A stretch of 64,000 nucleotides of DNA from Diplonema papillatum (GCA_030068145.1 JAPJBO010000119.1:248001-312000), one strand, 5' to 3'. Numbered from the stretch's first letter, positions 42,171-51,781 are shown. Notes: generated by a model not told the origin, from the sequence alone. Numbers and translations: made by a program.

Positions 42171-42462
42171 TCTCGTTCGGACCTTTACTCTCTTCATCGG
42201 TAAGAAACGTGAAGCCATCGGGGCGATTAACGCAAAATCGATCGAGGGGAGCGAGTTCGGGACTGCGGGAGGAGGGAGGAATTTGCCTGCGTTATTTGCT
42301 AATTCCGAATCCTTAAGTTTCCGAATCGTCCCCTTCCAACCTTGCCCTGGAGCAAGTGGACTCAAATACTCAGGGCTTGTCGCCCAACAACATATATCCT
42401 TGTTCCATAGGTCCTCAGCTCGACCCCCCAAAACGCACCGAAGGTGCTCAAACAAGTTTGCT

Positions 42463-42602
<140 letters not shown>

Positions 42603-42762
42603 ACAAAACAAAAAGAGATTCCGTGTCGGGGGCTGGCTAGTCTCGGACCGGGTTCCCTGGGGGGGACAGGGGCGGGTTTGTCACGCCTTAGCAGTCCCAG
42701 GGCCCGGTCCCACCCTCCTGTCATTTTTTCGTGTTCTCGTTGTCATCGCTATCGCGCTGACT

Positions 42763-42847
<85 letters not shown>

Positions 42848-43194
42848 AATAGAGTATCTATTTGGTATCGGAAAGTAGGTGCGAGATCAGGCAAACCTTG
42901 TGCGCTAGCTTCGTTTAACCGTGAATCTAATAATCAGGGCTTACCCCACATTCTCGCTTTCATTTCACCAACCCTGCGACCTTTATTATTTCACCGTTTC
43001 TGCCAGCGCGACCTTTTCCGAGTTTGAATAGAGCATCTATTTGGTATCGGAAAGTAGGTGCGAGATCAGGCAAACCTTGTGCGCTAGCTTCGTTTAACCG
43101 TGAATCTAATAACCAGGGCTTACCCCACATTCTCGCTTTCATTCTTTTTTCCATTCTCTTTTATTCCATACACAACTCACACCCCCTCTTCCCA

Positions 43195-43968
43195 ATGCCT
43201 GATTGCGAACACTGTGGAGGAACCTTCGATGCGAAAGGTCTTACCGGGCATCAAAAAGCATGCAAGAAAAGGCAACGAGATGAGGAAGAGGAGGAAAGAG
43301 AGGAGAAAGAAGAAGAAGAAGAACACACCGAGGGGGTAGAGCCCGGCCTGGCGGCCGTGTTAAAGGAGCTCCGGCGGCTCAACTCGAGAGTCGCCGGGCT
43401 CGAGGCAGGCCAGGCGAGGAGGCCGGCGAGGGCGACCGTCGTGTCGCCCCCATCGGAGGGGAGCGACGACGACGGGGCCGAAGGCCTCGACGAGCTCGAC
43501 GAGCTCGTGCTCCAGCCAAAGAAGTGGCTGGACTTCGGTCAGACGGGCCCGGTGGCCCGTGAACTTCTCGTGGCTCGACTGAAGGTCGAGCACGAAGAGC
43601 TGCTGAGAGGCAGCATGGGACACGAGGCGAAGAGCCTCCTTGCCCTGTTGGGCAAGTTGCTGAAGGGCGACCTCGAGGCCGCCGTATTCGAAGTGGGCAC
43701 CCGCCTCCGTGAGCTGGACGGGAGAGCGCGGCGAGGACCCCGATGGGGGAGCGAGTTCGCCCGCACCATGCGGGGCCGCAAGCAGGACCCCGACTGGGAG
43801 AAAGCGGAGAAGGCGGCCAACAGCCACGCCCGAGGGTGGGGCGGAGGCTGGAACGCCCACGAACCGCGCGGCCAACGGAGCGCCCCCAGTCGGGGCTCTT
43901 CCGGGGCTTCGGCCCGCTCCCGCTCCCCGTCGGGAAAGGGGGGCAAGGGCGGCCGGGGCCGCAAATGA
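43195..43968 (+). CDS. Gag-like zinc-finger protein of retroelement 1
   Basis: 257 residues from ATG 43195 to TGA 43966-43968. It starts with a single C2H2-like finger (CEHCGGTFDAKGLTGHQKAC), then a Lys/Arg/Glu-rich coiled stretch. An acidic middle (GSDDDGAEGLDELDELV) and a helical core (SLLALLGKLLKGDLEAAVFE) precede an Arg/Ser/Gly-rich basic tail (SARSRSPSGKGGKGGRGRK). A nucleic-acid-binding structural protein is inferred from position and composition; no sequence family is claimed. The downstream recombinase lies in the same frame beyond the single TGA. The C-terminal third is homologous to the short frame at 46567-46764 in element 2. Confidence 0.7.
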   Translation: MPDCEHCGGTFDAKGLTGHQKACKKRQRDEEEEEREEKEEEEEHTEGVEPGLAAVLKELRRLNSRVAGLEAGQARRPARATVVSPPSEGSDDDGAEGLDELDELVLQPKKWLDFGQTGPVARELLVARLKVEHEELLRGSMGHEAKSLLALLGKLLKGDLEAAVFEVGTRLRELDGRARRGPRWGSEFARTMRGRKQDPDWEKAEKAANSHARGWGGGWNAHEPRGQRSAPSRGSSGASARSRSPSGKGGKGGRGRK

Positions 43969-44022
43969 AGTTGGGCGTGGAACAGTCGGCTGGGATTTGG
44001 TCCCCCCAGGCCGAAGACCTTG

Positions 44023-45021
44023 ATGGACCCGGCGAGAGCGAGGCGGCTCCTCGACACTCGTCTGTGGGAGAGCGGCACCGCGAGCGATCAGGCGAAGGCC
44101 TTGGTCAAGACCGCACGGCAGACGGGGGTGAACTCCGACGACCCCCTCCAGATGGCGCAGTACATCGCGCAGCTCGGGCGCGGTCGCCATCACTCCACCG
44201 CCACCCGGACGGTGCTAACGAGCTTCCAGCTGTTTCTGGACTCGGTGCCGTCACCGCCGAAGAGCCTGGCAGACCAGATCGCTGCCTGGGGGGCTTGGCT
44301 CATCACCGTGCGTCAGGTTTCCGGCTCGACGGTCGGCAGGTACGTCGGTCTGCTGCAAGCCCACCTCGAGTCGAAAGGGGTGCCCGTGCAGCAACGTCGC
44401 CTTCCGTGGTTGCAACGGCTGTTGACGGGCGCCCGAAGAATGGCCGTGGCGCTGCCGGTGAAGCGAGGGGTGGCGGCGTCGAAGGAGGCCGTCATGCGTG
44501 CGGTGGCCGCAGAGGCGGAGAAGGACCTCCCGACGGCCGCCGCCCAGGCTTTGATGTGGACGCTGGCGTCTCGCTCGGAAACCGTTCTGAGCCTGCGGAA
44601 GAGGGACCTCACGGTGTCCCGCCGCGGCCCGTCCCCCACCATCCTCGTCGACATTTGGAGGGAGAAGTCGCGCCAGGCAGACAAGGGGCGGTACGGACTC
44701 GTCGCCGCTCCTCTGTCCCGCATCGTCCTGCGGCACCTCGACGGGATCTCGGGTCCGAACTCCCTGCTGTTCCCGGACCTCGAGTACCACCAAGTGCTCT
44801 CGGCGGCGAAGCGGACGTTGGGGAAGTCCTACTCGACGAAGAGCTTCCGGAGGGGCGCGGCCACCGCGTTGCGGGAGACGATGAGCGAGGACGACGCGAT
44901 GGCAGTCACGGGCCACCGGAAGAAGAGTGTCTTCCGGTACTACGTCGAGGGCCCGGCCGTCGACACCCTGAAGACCCTGGAGTCGGCACAGCGGGTGCTC
45001 CAGGGCGCCTCCCGGGACTAG
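44023..45021 (+). CDS. Tyrosine recombinase of retroelement 1
   Basis: 332 residues. The catalytic pattern of the tyrosine recombinase/integrase family is visible: Arg184 in LASRSETVLSL; SFRR (Ser274 in the usual His position, Arg277); the GH pair with His298 (VTGHRKKS); and the nucleophile Tyr306 or Tyr307 (VFRYY). The N-terminal half is helical and basic (a core-binding-type domain). In YR retroelements this enzyme inserts a circular DNA intermediate by recombination at a short identical site, so no target duplication is made. No stop interrupts the gene. An in-frame TTG directly precedes the ATG; the frame is open back to the gag TGA. Confidence 0.85.
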   Translation: MDPARARRLLDTRLWESGTASDQAKALVKTARQTGVNSDDPLQMAQYIAQLGRGRHHSTATRTVLTSFQLFLDSVPSPPKSLADQIAAWGAWLITVRQVSGSTVGRYVGLLQAHLESKGVPVQQRRLPWLQRLLTGARRMAVALPVKRGVAASKEAVMRAVAAEAEKDLPTAAAQALMWTLASRSETVLSLRKRDLTVSRRGPSPTILVDIWREKSRQADKGRYGLVAAPLSRIVLRHLDGISGPNSLLFPDLEYHQVLSAAKRTLGKSYSTKSFRRGAATALRETMSEDDAMAVTGHRKKSVFRYYVEGPAVDTLKTLESAQRVLQGASRD

Positions 45022-45071
45022 CCAACCCGCCTCTCTTTGACAGCCGTTTCCCGACGCGACAGAAACACCCC

Positions 45072-45930
45072 ATGCCCGACGCCGGCTCTTTGCCTCGGCA
45101 GGTCGTGGGCCTGAAATCGCGGAGATCCAGGTTGCTCAGGGGAAGGAGGCTTTTTCTACGGCTTCACCCACACTTTTACGACCCTCCCACCACAGTCCCC
45201 CTCGGATACCTTCCGCCGGAAACCAGAGGTCTCGTCCCGGCGGTCGGTGCTCCGAGGTCGGCGAAGCCGCTTGACGTCACGGCGGTACCTCCGATCGACC
45301 TCCGTGCGCTCCGGGATCTCGCCAGGCCCGGAGCCCGGTTGCACAGCCTGCTCGACCTCCTCACGGACGGACACGCTTTCCGACGGAAGCTACTGGGCAC
45401 GCCGCTCGTGCCGGGTCGGAAGAGCGACGCGTTTGCGCACCATGCGGTGACGCTGGAGGGCGTCGGCTTTGTGGAACGCGTTCCCCGCTCGGAGCCGCTG
45501 AAGTGCGTACTGCCGGCGTTCGCTGTCGAGAAGGGGGAGCACCACTCCCGTGCCATCGTCGATGGCCGCCCGCTGAACGAGCTGATGGAGCCCCCGCCGA
45601 AGTTCAGCCTCTTGCGTGTCGACGAGGTCATCGCCAAGATGATGTCGAAGTCGCACGCAGTCGTCGTCGACCTGAAGTCCTACTTCTTCCAGTTCCCAGT
45701 GGGACGGTCGACGTCGGCTTTCTTCGGGCTCCGGACCAGGAGGCCCGACGGGGGCGTGGCTCTGTATCGGTGGCGCCGGCTTACGATGGGCTGGTCGTTC
45801 TCGCCCGTGATCGCACAGGACTCTGCGCTGGTCATCACGGAAACCGCCGGGGACGATAGGATAGTCTGGTACGACGACTGGGCCCTCGTCGGTGACTGTC
45901 CGGACGCGCTTCGCGCTGTGCGCGACCGAG
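45072..45930 (+). pseudogene. Reverse transcriptase of retroelement 1, truncated after YDDW
   Basis: Starts MPDAGSLPRQ. It is about 90 percent identical to the corresponding part of element 2 through LPAFAVEKGEHHSRAIVDGR, VVVDLKSYFFQFPVG, MGWSFSPVIAQ and WYDDWALV. At 45930 the sequence jumps from the RT gene (GCGCGACCGAG) into the terminal repeat. The frame runs on into the (GA)n tract as Glu-Arg repeats to 46109. The thumb and RNase H are absent. The same frame is open backward through the whole recombinase gene to 43743. Confidence 0.8.
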
Positions 45931-46001
45931 CCACATTCTCGCTTTCATTTCACCAACCCTGTGACAATTATCATCTTCACCGTTTCTGCCAACGCGACCT
46001 T

Positions 46002-46005
<4 letters not shown>

Positions 46006-46093
<88 letters not shown>
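46006..46093 (+). repeat. (GA)n microsatellite, ~88 bp
   Basis: Follows the B repeat of retroelement 1; same arrangement as at 42029 and 49138. Confidence 0.95.
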
Positions 46094-46095
<2 letters not shown>

Positions 46096-46401
46096 CAAGA
46101 ACTTCGTGAACGAAGTGAGTGAAGTTCTGGACGAACTTATACCGAAGGGCGGACTTGGCGTGCGGGGGGGTGAACAACTCCCCTCCCGAAAAACTGTACT
46201 GTTCGGGCGGTTTTATTTTGCAGACTCATGTTCTTTATGCGGCATGGTATCGGGATTTGTATCTTTCGTGGCACAAGTAGTGCAGTTTAGTGGTCTAGCT
46301 TGGTTTGCCGTTTATCTTTCTTGTTAGCAAGCACACGAGTGCGAGGTTTGAGGGCAGCAACGCGGCCGGTCCGAAATAAGCCCGAGGTAAGAAGTTCAGA
46401 G
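46094..46401. other. Spacer between the two retroelements
   Basis: About 300 bp with a small palindrome-rich start (GAACTTCGTGAACGAAGT). No feature is supported. Confidence 0.4.
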
Positions 46402-46566
46402 TTTGAATAGAGCATCTATTTGGTATCGGAAAGTAGGTGCGAGATCAGGCAAACCTTGTGCGCTAGCTTCGTTTAACCGTGAATCTAATAATCAGGGCTT
46501 ACCCCACATTCTCGCTTTCATTTTATTTCCATTCTCCTCCTAATCATACACTACCCTCCGGGAAAA

Positions 46567-46764
46567 ATGCCGGTACACACGGGTAGCACGCGCCGCCGGG
46601 CCGCACGGACCAGCCGTCGGCTGATGGATCCTGACTGGGCGGCAGCTGAGGAAGCTGCCGACAAGGCCACCCGGGAGTGGCGGGTATGGAACCCTTGCGA
46701 GCCCGGGGAGTCGGCGGCCCCCCGTTCGCCGGCGGGAAAGGGGGAGAAAGCCGGTCGGAGCTGA
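46567..46764 (+). CDS. Gag remnant of retroelement 2
   Basis: 65 codons, MPVHTGSTRRRAARTSRRLM..., aligned with the end of the gag of element 1 (DPDWAAAEEAADKATREW versus DPDWEKAEKAANSHARGW). The zinc finger and core are gone. The RT frame overlaps its last ~88 bases in another frame, so an RT product could arise by frameshifting. Confidence 0.6.
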   Translation: MPVHTGSTRRRAARTSRRLMDPDWAAAEEAADKATREWRVWNPCEPGESAAPRSPAGKGEKAGRS

Positions 46765-48674
46765 AGACCGGCATGGAACGGTCGTCTGGGGACTGGTCCC
46801 CCCTGGCCGACTGCAGACTTGAAGGACCTGGCGGGAGTACGACGGAGGCTCTACTCCCGCCTCCGGCTGGCAACGCCGCACAACGCGAAGACCCGGGAAG
46901 CGCTTCCACGAATGCACCCGGGCACTCGGAATTAGCTCATCCTACCCTTTGCGACAGCCGTTTCCCGACACGACAGAAACAACCCTTGCCCGACGCCGGC
47001 TTCTCGCCTCGGCAGGTCAGGGGGTTGAAGTCGCGAAGGTCCAGGTTGCTCAGGGGGAGGAGGCTTTTCCTCCGGCTCCACCCCCATTTCTACGACCCTC
47101 CTACCGCAGTTCCTCTCGGGTACCTCCCACCAGAAACGAGAGGTCTCATTCCGGGCATCGGTGCCCCGAGATCTGCGAGGCCGCTAGACGTCACGGCAGT
47201 GCCGCCGATCGATCTCCGCAAGCTCCGGAGCCTCGCCGGCCCCGGGGCCCGCTTGCACGGCTTGCTTGACCTCCTAACGGACGGGCACTCCTTCCGACGG
47301 AAGTTGTTGGGCACTCCTCTCGTGCCGGGTCGGAAGAGCGACGCGTTTGCCCGCCATGCGCAGACGCTGGAAAGCGTTGGGTTTGTGGAGCGCGTCCCCC
47401 GTTCGGAGCCGCTGAAGTGCGTCCTTCCGGCTTTTGCTGTTGAAAAGGGCGAACAGCACTCGCGGGCCATCGTTGACGGCCGCCCGCTGAACGAGCTGAT
47501 GGAGCCCCCGCCGAAGTTCAGCCTCTTGCGTGTCGACGAGGTCATCGCCAAGATGATGTCGAAGTCGTACGCAGTCGTCGTTGACCTGAAGTCCTACTTC
47601 TTCCAGTTCCCAGTAGGACGGTCGACGTCAGCTTTCTTCGGGCTCCGCACAAGGAAGCTCGACGGGGGCGTGGCTCTGTATAGGTGGCGCCGGCTGACGA
47701 TGGGCTGGTCTTTCTCGCCCGTGATTGCGCAGGACTCGGCGCTTGTCATCACGGAGCCTGCCGGGGACGATAAGATAGTCTGGTACGACGACTGGGCCCT
47801 CGTTGAAGACTGTCCGGATGCGCTTCGCGCCGTGCGCGACCGAGTTTTGCGGCGTGCCCGCAAGGTGCGCATGACAGTCAACGACGAGAAGTCCGTCCTC
47901 GAGCCCAGCTCGAAACCAGTCGTCCTCGGGGTAGAATTCGACCTCGCGGCGAAGACGTACAGGCTGAAACAGGAGTGGGCGAGAAAAGCGCACCTGCTGT
48001 TTTGCTCAGCTGAGTCGGCACAGATGACCGTGCGCGGGATCTGGAAGGTCGTCGGGACCGCCATCTGGGCGTGGACGGTGTGGGGCACGCCGCTTTGCAG
48101 AGTGAGCCCGGTGCTTGCGTGGATGGGGACACTGGCGCATCAGGTCCTAACAGGCACCCTGGGCTGGGAGTCGCTGGTTCGAGTGAGCGACGACGTCCTT
48201 CCTTTCCTTGCTGGGGTGAGGCGGCGTCTGTCGGGGAACCGGTGGGTCACGTTCGACATGCAGCAGCGGGATACCCTCGTCGAGGCATGGTCCGACGCCA
48301 GCATGCAGGGATGGGCCTGGCTAGTGGATTCCATGGCAATGTGGGGACCGTGGAGAGATATCCCGCAGCATATCTTCTTTGCCGAATTAACGGCGGCAAA
48401 GTTTGCTATTGCGTACGCGGCTTCGCGCTCTCCGCTATCGACAATAAGAATCTTTGTCGACAACTTGCCCGCCGTGAACTGTCTGAGGAATTGGAAGTCG
48501 AAGACCCAACTCGGGAACTTCATCCTCTGCCAGGTCCGCGACGTGTTGGAAGAACACCAATGTGTTCTCGAGACTGTGTGGGTTCCGACCGCTGAGCAAT
48601 TAGCGGACGTATGGACACGAGACCCATACAGGCAAGGCATTCCGCCTCCTCGCGTCCCTTTCTGCATTGCGTGA
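46677..48674 (+). CDS. Reverse transcriptase/RNase H of retroelement 2
   Basis: 665 codons without interruption. The conserved part begins near 46985; the equivalent start codon of element 1 is TTG here, so initiation must differ. RT motifs: LPAFAVEKGEQHSRAIVDGR, VVVDLKSYFFQFPVG, YRWRRLTMGWSFSPVIAQ and the catalytic VWYDDWALV (47777-47803). The connection is followed by RNase H with its acidic residues in EAWSDASMQGWAW, FFAELTAAKFAI, IFVDNLPAVNC and the final EQLADVWTRDP. No methyltransferase-like domain, as found in classical DIRS, is seen. It ends at TGA 48672-48674, 210 bp before the B1 repeat. Confidence 0.88.
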   Translation: MAGMEPLRARGVGGPPFAGGKGGESRSELKTGMERSSGDWSPLADCRLEGPGGSTTEALLPPPAGNAAQREDPGSASTNAPGHSELAHPTLCDSRFPTRQKQPLPDAGFSPRQVRGLKSRRSRLLRGRRLFLRLHPHFYDPPTAVPLGYLPPETRGLIPGIGAPRSARPLDVTAVPPIDLRKLRSLAGPGARLHGLLDLLTDGHSFRRKLLGTPLVPGRKSDAFARHAQTLESVGFVERVPRSEPLKCVLPAFAVEKGEQHSRAIVDGRPLNELMEPPPKFSLLRVDEVIAKMMSKSYAVVVDLKSYFFQFPVGRSTSAFFGLRTRKLDGGVALYRWRRLTMGWSFSPVIAQDSALVITEPAGDDKIVWYDDWALVEDCPDALRAVRDRVLRRARKVRMTVNDEKSVLEPSSKPVVLGVEFDLAAKTYRLKQEWARKAHLLFCSAESAQMTVRGIWKVVGTAIWAWTVWGTPLCRVSPVLAWMGTLAHQVLTGTLGWESLVRVSDDVLPFLAGVRRRLSGNRWVTFDMQQRDTLVEAWSDASMQGWAWLVDSMAMWGPWRDIPQHIFFAELTAAKFAIAYAASRSPLSTIRIFVDNLPAVNCLRNWKSKTQLGNFILCQVRDVLEEHQCVLETVWVPTAEQLADVWTRDPYRQGIPPPRVPFCIA

Positions 48675-48884
48675 TGTCGGCCTATTTCTATTTTCTCACG
48701 TCTGAGGACGTTGCTAGAGGATTACGGGAAGTGCGTCCAGCCACCCTGTCGTCCATCTCAGTGTTAGCGCTCCGCGCAGCACCATTGTTTTGTGAGCACG
48801 CCCGAGGGCGCTGTTTATCTGTTTTGAGCTACCCGGAGGCAGCCGGATGTCAGCTCCTTTAGTTTCACGTCCAGGGATTCTATT
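48675..48884 (+). other. 3' internal region of retroelement 2
   Basis: About 210 bp between the RT stop and B1; no feature seen. Confidence 0.5.
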
Positions 48885-49135
48885 CCACATTCTCGCTTTC
48901 ATTTCACCAACCCTGTGACAATTATCATCTTCACCGTTTCTGCCAACGCGACCTTTTCCGAGTTTGAATAGAGCATCTATTTGGTATCGGAAAGTAGGTG
49001 CGAGATCAGGCAAACCTTGTGCGCTAGCTTCGTTTAACCGTGAATCTAATAATCAGGGCTTACCCCACATTCTCGCTTTCATTTCACCAACCCTGTGACA
49101 ATTATCATCTTCACCGTTTCTGCCAACGCGACCTT

Positions 49136-49137
<2 letters not shown>

Positions 49138-49228
<91 letters not shown>
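49138..49228 (+). repeat. (GA)n microsatellite, ~90 bp
   Basis: Terminates retroelement 2 after B2. Confidence 0.95.
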
Positions 49229-49230
<2 letters not shown>

Positions 49231-49235
49231 GAGTT

Positions 49236-50835
49236 AGAGTGCAGGGACCATCTCTCCGAGGAGTATCCGGTCGCCCCACTACTATCCCGTACTACTACGG
49301 CGGGCGTAAGTCGTTGCGCCGTGGGCGCGGAGCGAGCCGTGGCCCAGTCAAAGATGATTGTTGCACCGATGGTGGCGCAGCCGGGGGCGTTCTGACTGGC
49401 GGACGAGACCGCCTGGCAGGCGTGTGTTGACACGTTGTTTCGCGGGCTCTCCTCCTTTTGGCAATAGCCCGCCCTATGGCGGCGGCTAGCATCTTGACAG
49501 AGAATCTCAACTCCCACTGAACAAAGGATACGTCGTGCGGATATTCAGGCACGGCATCGTTCCAGCTGTTACGGGCGCAAATTGTTTCCAGCTTGCCCAA
49601 CATCCACTCGGTCTTCCGTCCAGCCGCAAAGCGTGGGCGGTGGGTACAACCCGGCATAGCCGGCGCACCAAAACAGCGGAGGGAACAGACCCCCTGCCGC
49701 CATTTCCCAGGGAAGGAGGCGACTCCTGAGTCGGCGCAGCACAGGTCGTTGATGGCTCGCATAAGGTACCCAATTTGCAGCCCCTTCTCGGCGAAAGTTC
49801 TCCCCGGGAGCTTCGAACGCGTAAATGCCTCAAAATCAAGCGCGAGTTCCACGCCTGTCGTCGGGAGAGGGCTGGAGCTGACCCACGATAGACTCCGCAG
49901 CCAGAAGACCAACGTCGCTGCGAAGCGGGTTCCGATGTTGGTCGTAAGCAACTTACGACTGTCCGTTGCTAAGTGTACGTCGTATTTCGTCGACGCACCT
50001 GAGGCGAGTTCCCAAGGGCGTGTTGACGCAAGGCTTCGCTGCGCCTGCGCCATCTCGATTGAGATCGTACCGATCAGCCTCTGGATCTTCTCCAGGAGGT
50101 CAGGAGGGGTCCCGTAGGGGGGTATCCCTCTAATGCACAAGCACGCGGGCATGCCCCGGACCATCGCCTCAGCAATGCAAAGCCGGGATCGCAGCTCGTT
50201 CCTTCTGCAACCTGGGCCCGGACATTGCCAGTAGTAATGCCACAGGGTCCCCGTCGCTCCGCTGTCGCAGAACTCGCAGTCGCCGCTCCCCGAACCCCAC
50301 TTCCTGTGGCACCATTCCCGTGAGGACATCGCTCCCCCAATGCATCGACTGATCGCGAAACTCAATTTGTGGTCCGTCGCGCGGTTCAGCCAAAGCCGAT
50401 TCATGGCGCGTACGTCCACCTCAAATCCTTGTCTCTGTGTGGTCAAGCAACGCCACGCGCGCAGACGCAGGCCCTCACGAAAGAGGTGTGGAGCTTGGCC
50501 CTCACGAAAGAGGTGTGGGGCTTCTTTTCCGAGAAACGACACGGGAGTCCCGTCGAAGGACAGGGACTGGCAGCTGTGTTGCGTTGCCCGTAGGAATCTT
50601 ATCTCCCGCAGAAGATTAGCCACAAGACCTACGGGACCCTTGATGGACGAGTCGGCTCCCACGCCAAGGAGAGCGTCCATCCTCACCCGAAACCTCTCTT
50701 TCCCGTATTGTTTCACGAACGTGCGGAATAAACTGAAACTGGAGGCGCATGCCGGATCACACAGGTGTGCTCTTGCAACCAGGGAGAGAACCGAGTAACG
50801 ATATAATAGTGTGCGTATCGGCGTGCGGTAGTGGC
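49236..50835 (-). mobile_element. 3' part of a second LINE-type element
   Basis: The minus strand encodes the C-terminal region of a non-LTR element protein, with a zinc-knuckle-like CEFCDSG...WHYYWQCP. Its 3' flank (49236-49320, ATCTCTCCGARGAG ... GGCGTAAGTCG) recurs at 60352-60420, next to another fragment of the same protein, so this flank is probably the element's 3' UTR. Retroelement 2 abuts it at 49228. Confidence 0.6.
49295..50716 (-). CDS. C-terminal domain of a LINE-like protein
   Basis: 473 codons open, and the frame is open further upstream to about 50830 without a start. The visible part begins with helices (LVARAHLCDPACASSFSLFR, then MDALLGVGADSSIKGPVGLV). It contains a CCHC-like zinc knuckle (CEFC-x9-H-x4-C: CEFC, WHYYWQC), as is usual after the RT of non-LTR elements. 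It ends in a proline/arginine-rich tail (RRSRPPVRTPPAAPP). A two-fold repeat (APHLFREG) near residue 70 is notable. RT itself is missing. The tail SWNDA...SFVQWELRF matches the fragment at 60521-60853. Confidence 0.55.
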   Translation of the reverse strand: MKQYGKERFRVRMDALLGVGADSSIKGPVGLVANLLREIRFLRATQHSCQSLSFDGTPVSFLGKEAPHLFREGQAPHLFREGLRLRAWRCLTTQRQGFEVDVRAMNRLWLNRATDHKLSFAISRCIGGAMSSREWCHRKWGSGSGDCEFCDSGATGTLWHYYWQCPGPGCRRNELRSRLCIAEAMVRGMPACLCIRGIPPYGTPPDLLEKIQRLIGTISIEMAQAQRSLASTRPWELASGASTKYDVHLATDSRKLLTTNIGTRFAATLVFWLRSLSWVSSSPLPTTGVELALDFEAFTRSKLPGRTFAEKGLQIGYLMRAINDLCCADSGVASFPGKWRQGVCSLRCFGAPAMPGCTHRPRFAAGRKTEWMLGKLETICARNSWNDAVPEYPHDVSFVQWELRFSVKMLAAAIGRAIAKRRRARETTCQHTPARRSRPPVRTPPAAPPSVQQSSLTGPRLAPRPRRNDLRPP

Positions 50836-51244
50836 AGTCGTACGTGTGCGTGTGCGCGTGTCGTTATTGCCTATGTCTTCGGAGGCTTACAGGTCCGGTT
50901 AGCCATTAAGGCTGAGTGAAAAGGATTTCGACATATTCGCACACTTCAACTTTCTTGCCAGCCAACTTAGTGCCTAATGAGACCTACGCCAAAATTGCTG
51001 GCGAAAACGACGACGTTTTTCGGTACAGACGATGTGAGCCAATTCACCTACCCCCCCTGAAGGCGACCTGAGCTCGATTACGCGGTCTAAGAGGTAATCA
51101 CGAAAGAGAGCAGATGCAGCTCTTCGCCACAGATTCTTTGCATTCTAACCCAAAAAATCACGCGGCGATTCTGCGGCACTATACACTCCTTCAGCATCTG
51201 GCGACGCGAGGGGCTCGCCTTCCTTTCCTACGGAAAAGCTGCTC
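50836..51244. other. Region without a supported gene
   Basis: Nothing supported. Confidence 0.3.
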
Positions 51245-51455
51245 TCACAGTTTCACTGAGGGAGTTGATGACAGCCTTCAAGGTGTGGTTGATTCAAAGA
51301 AACAGCCACATTCTCCCACCCTCCCTAACCCCCTGGAGACCTCGCCCAAAGCTCGGTTTCCCGGCTTAAGGCAGCCACTCAACATTCCCTTGCGCTAGTG
51401 ATATCAGTTACAAAGACTTGTTCTTACTTCCCTTCTTCAAGGGAGTTCTCGTCAG
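51245..51455 (+). repeat. Dispersed repeat, pair with 17281-17445
   Basis: See 17281-17445. The two share both ends but differ inside. Confidence 0.55.
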
Positions 51456-51781
51456 ACAATACAAAGAGCAGAACCTCCCAGCCCTGCGCAGAGGCCCGTT
51501 CGAGTACGGCCGTGCTCGGTCCAGAAACACAATCATTGAGACAGGGGAGGGTTTAAAGCCTAGCTTCAACTACGAGGGGACTGGACACGCTGCTGACTTC
51601 TCACTGCGCGGTAGGATTATCTTCACGAAAAGGAAGGAAAAGAGCGGAGGAAGGGGTCGTTTCGGTTCTGTAGAAAGTGTAAATGCAGCAACGGAAGGCA
51701 AGGGCAGCATCACAACGCGCGTGACGAAAGCACACAGGGCCGGATTGCCGTGGCAAAGGGCTCAACAAATTCAGAAGCGAA

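Larger units (their letters stand above)
43023..46093 (+). mobile_element. Tyrosine-recombinase retroelement 1 (gag + YR intact, RT truncated)
   Basis: Left A repeat 43023-43142; gag-like gene; recombinase gene; start of RT; then a jump at 45930/45931 into the tail of A plus the B repeat and a (GA)n tract (46006-46093). The split direct repeats (A1 ... B1) and recombinase identify a DIRS/Ngaro/VIPER-type element and not an LTR retrotransposon. Compared with element 2, about 1 kb of RT/RNase H is missing, so it cannot be autonomous. Confidence 0.85.
46402..49228 (+). mobile_element. Tyrosine-recombinase retroelement 2 (RT/RNase H intact, gag and YR deleted)
   Basis: A1 repeat 46402-46521, B1 48885-48962, A2 48963-49082, B2 49083-49140, then (GA)n to 49228. 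This is the classic A1-internal-B1-A2-B2 split direct repeat layout. The last 18 bases of A (CCACATTCTCGCTTTCAT) are also the first bases of B1. Internally only the end of gag, a scar of the recombinase region (about 46765-46930) and a full RT/RNase H frame remain. The B1/A2 junction CCGAG/TTTGAATAG recurs at 43022. Confidence 0.85.

Noticed and set aside
43360..44193. Minus-strand frames opposite gag and recombinase
   Set aside because: Antisense shadows of GC-rich coding sequence, without family features.
43743..45071. Separate protein in the third frame across gag and recombinase
   Set aside because: The composition is Pro/Arg/Gly-rich shadow coding; only the part from 45072 matches a real RT. 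Kept as a finding about overlap, not as a gene.
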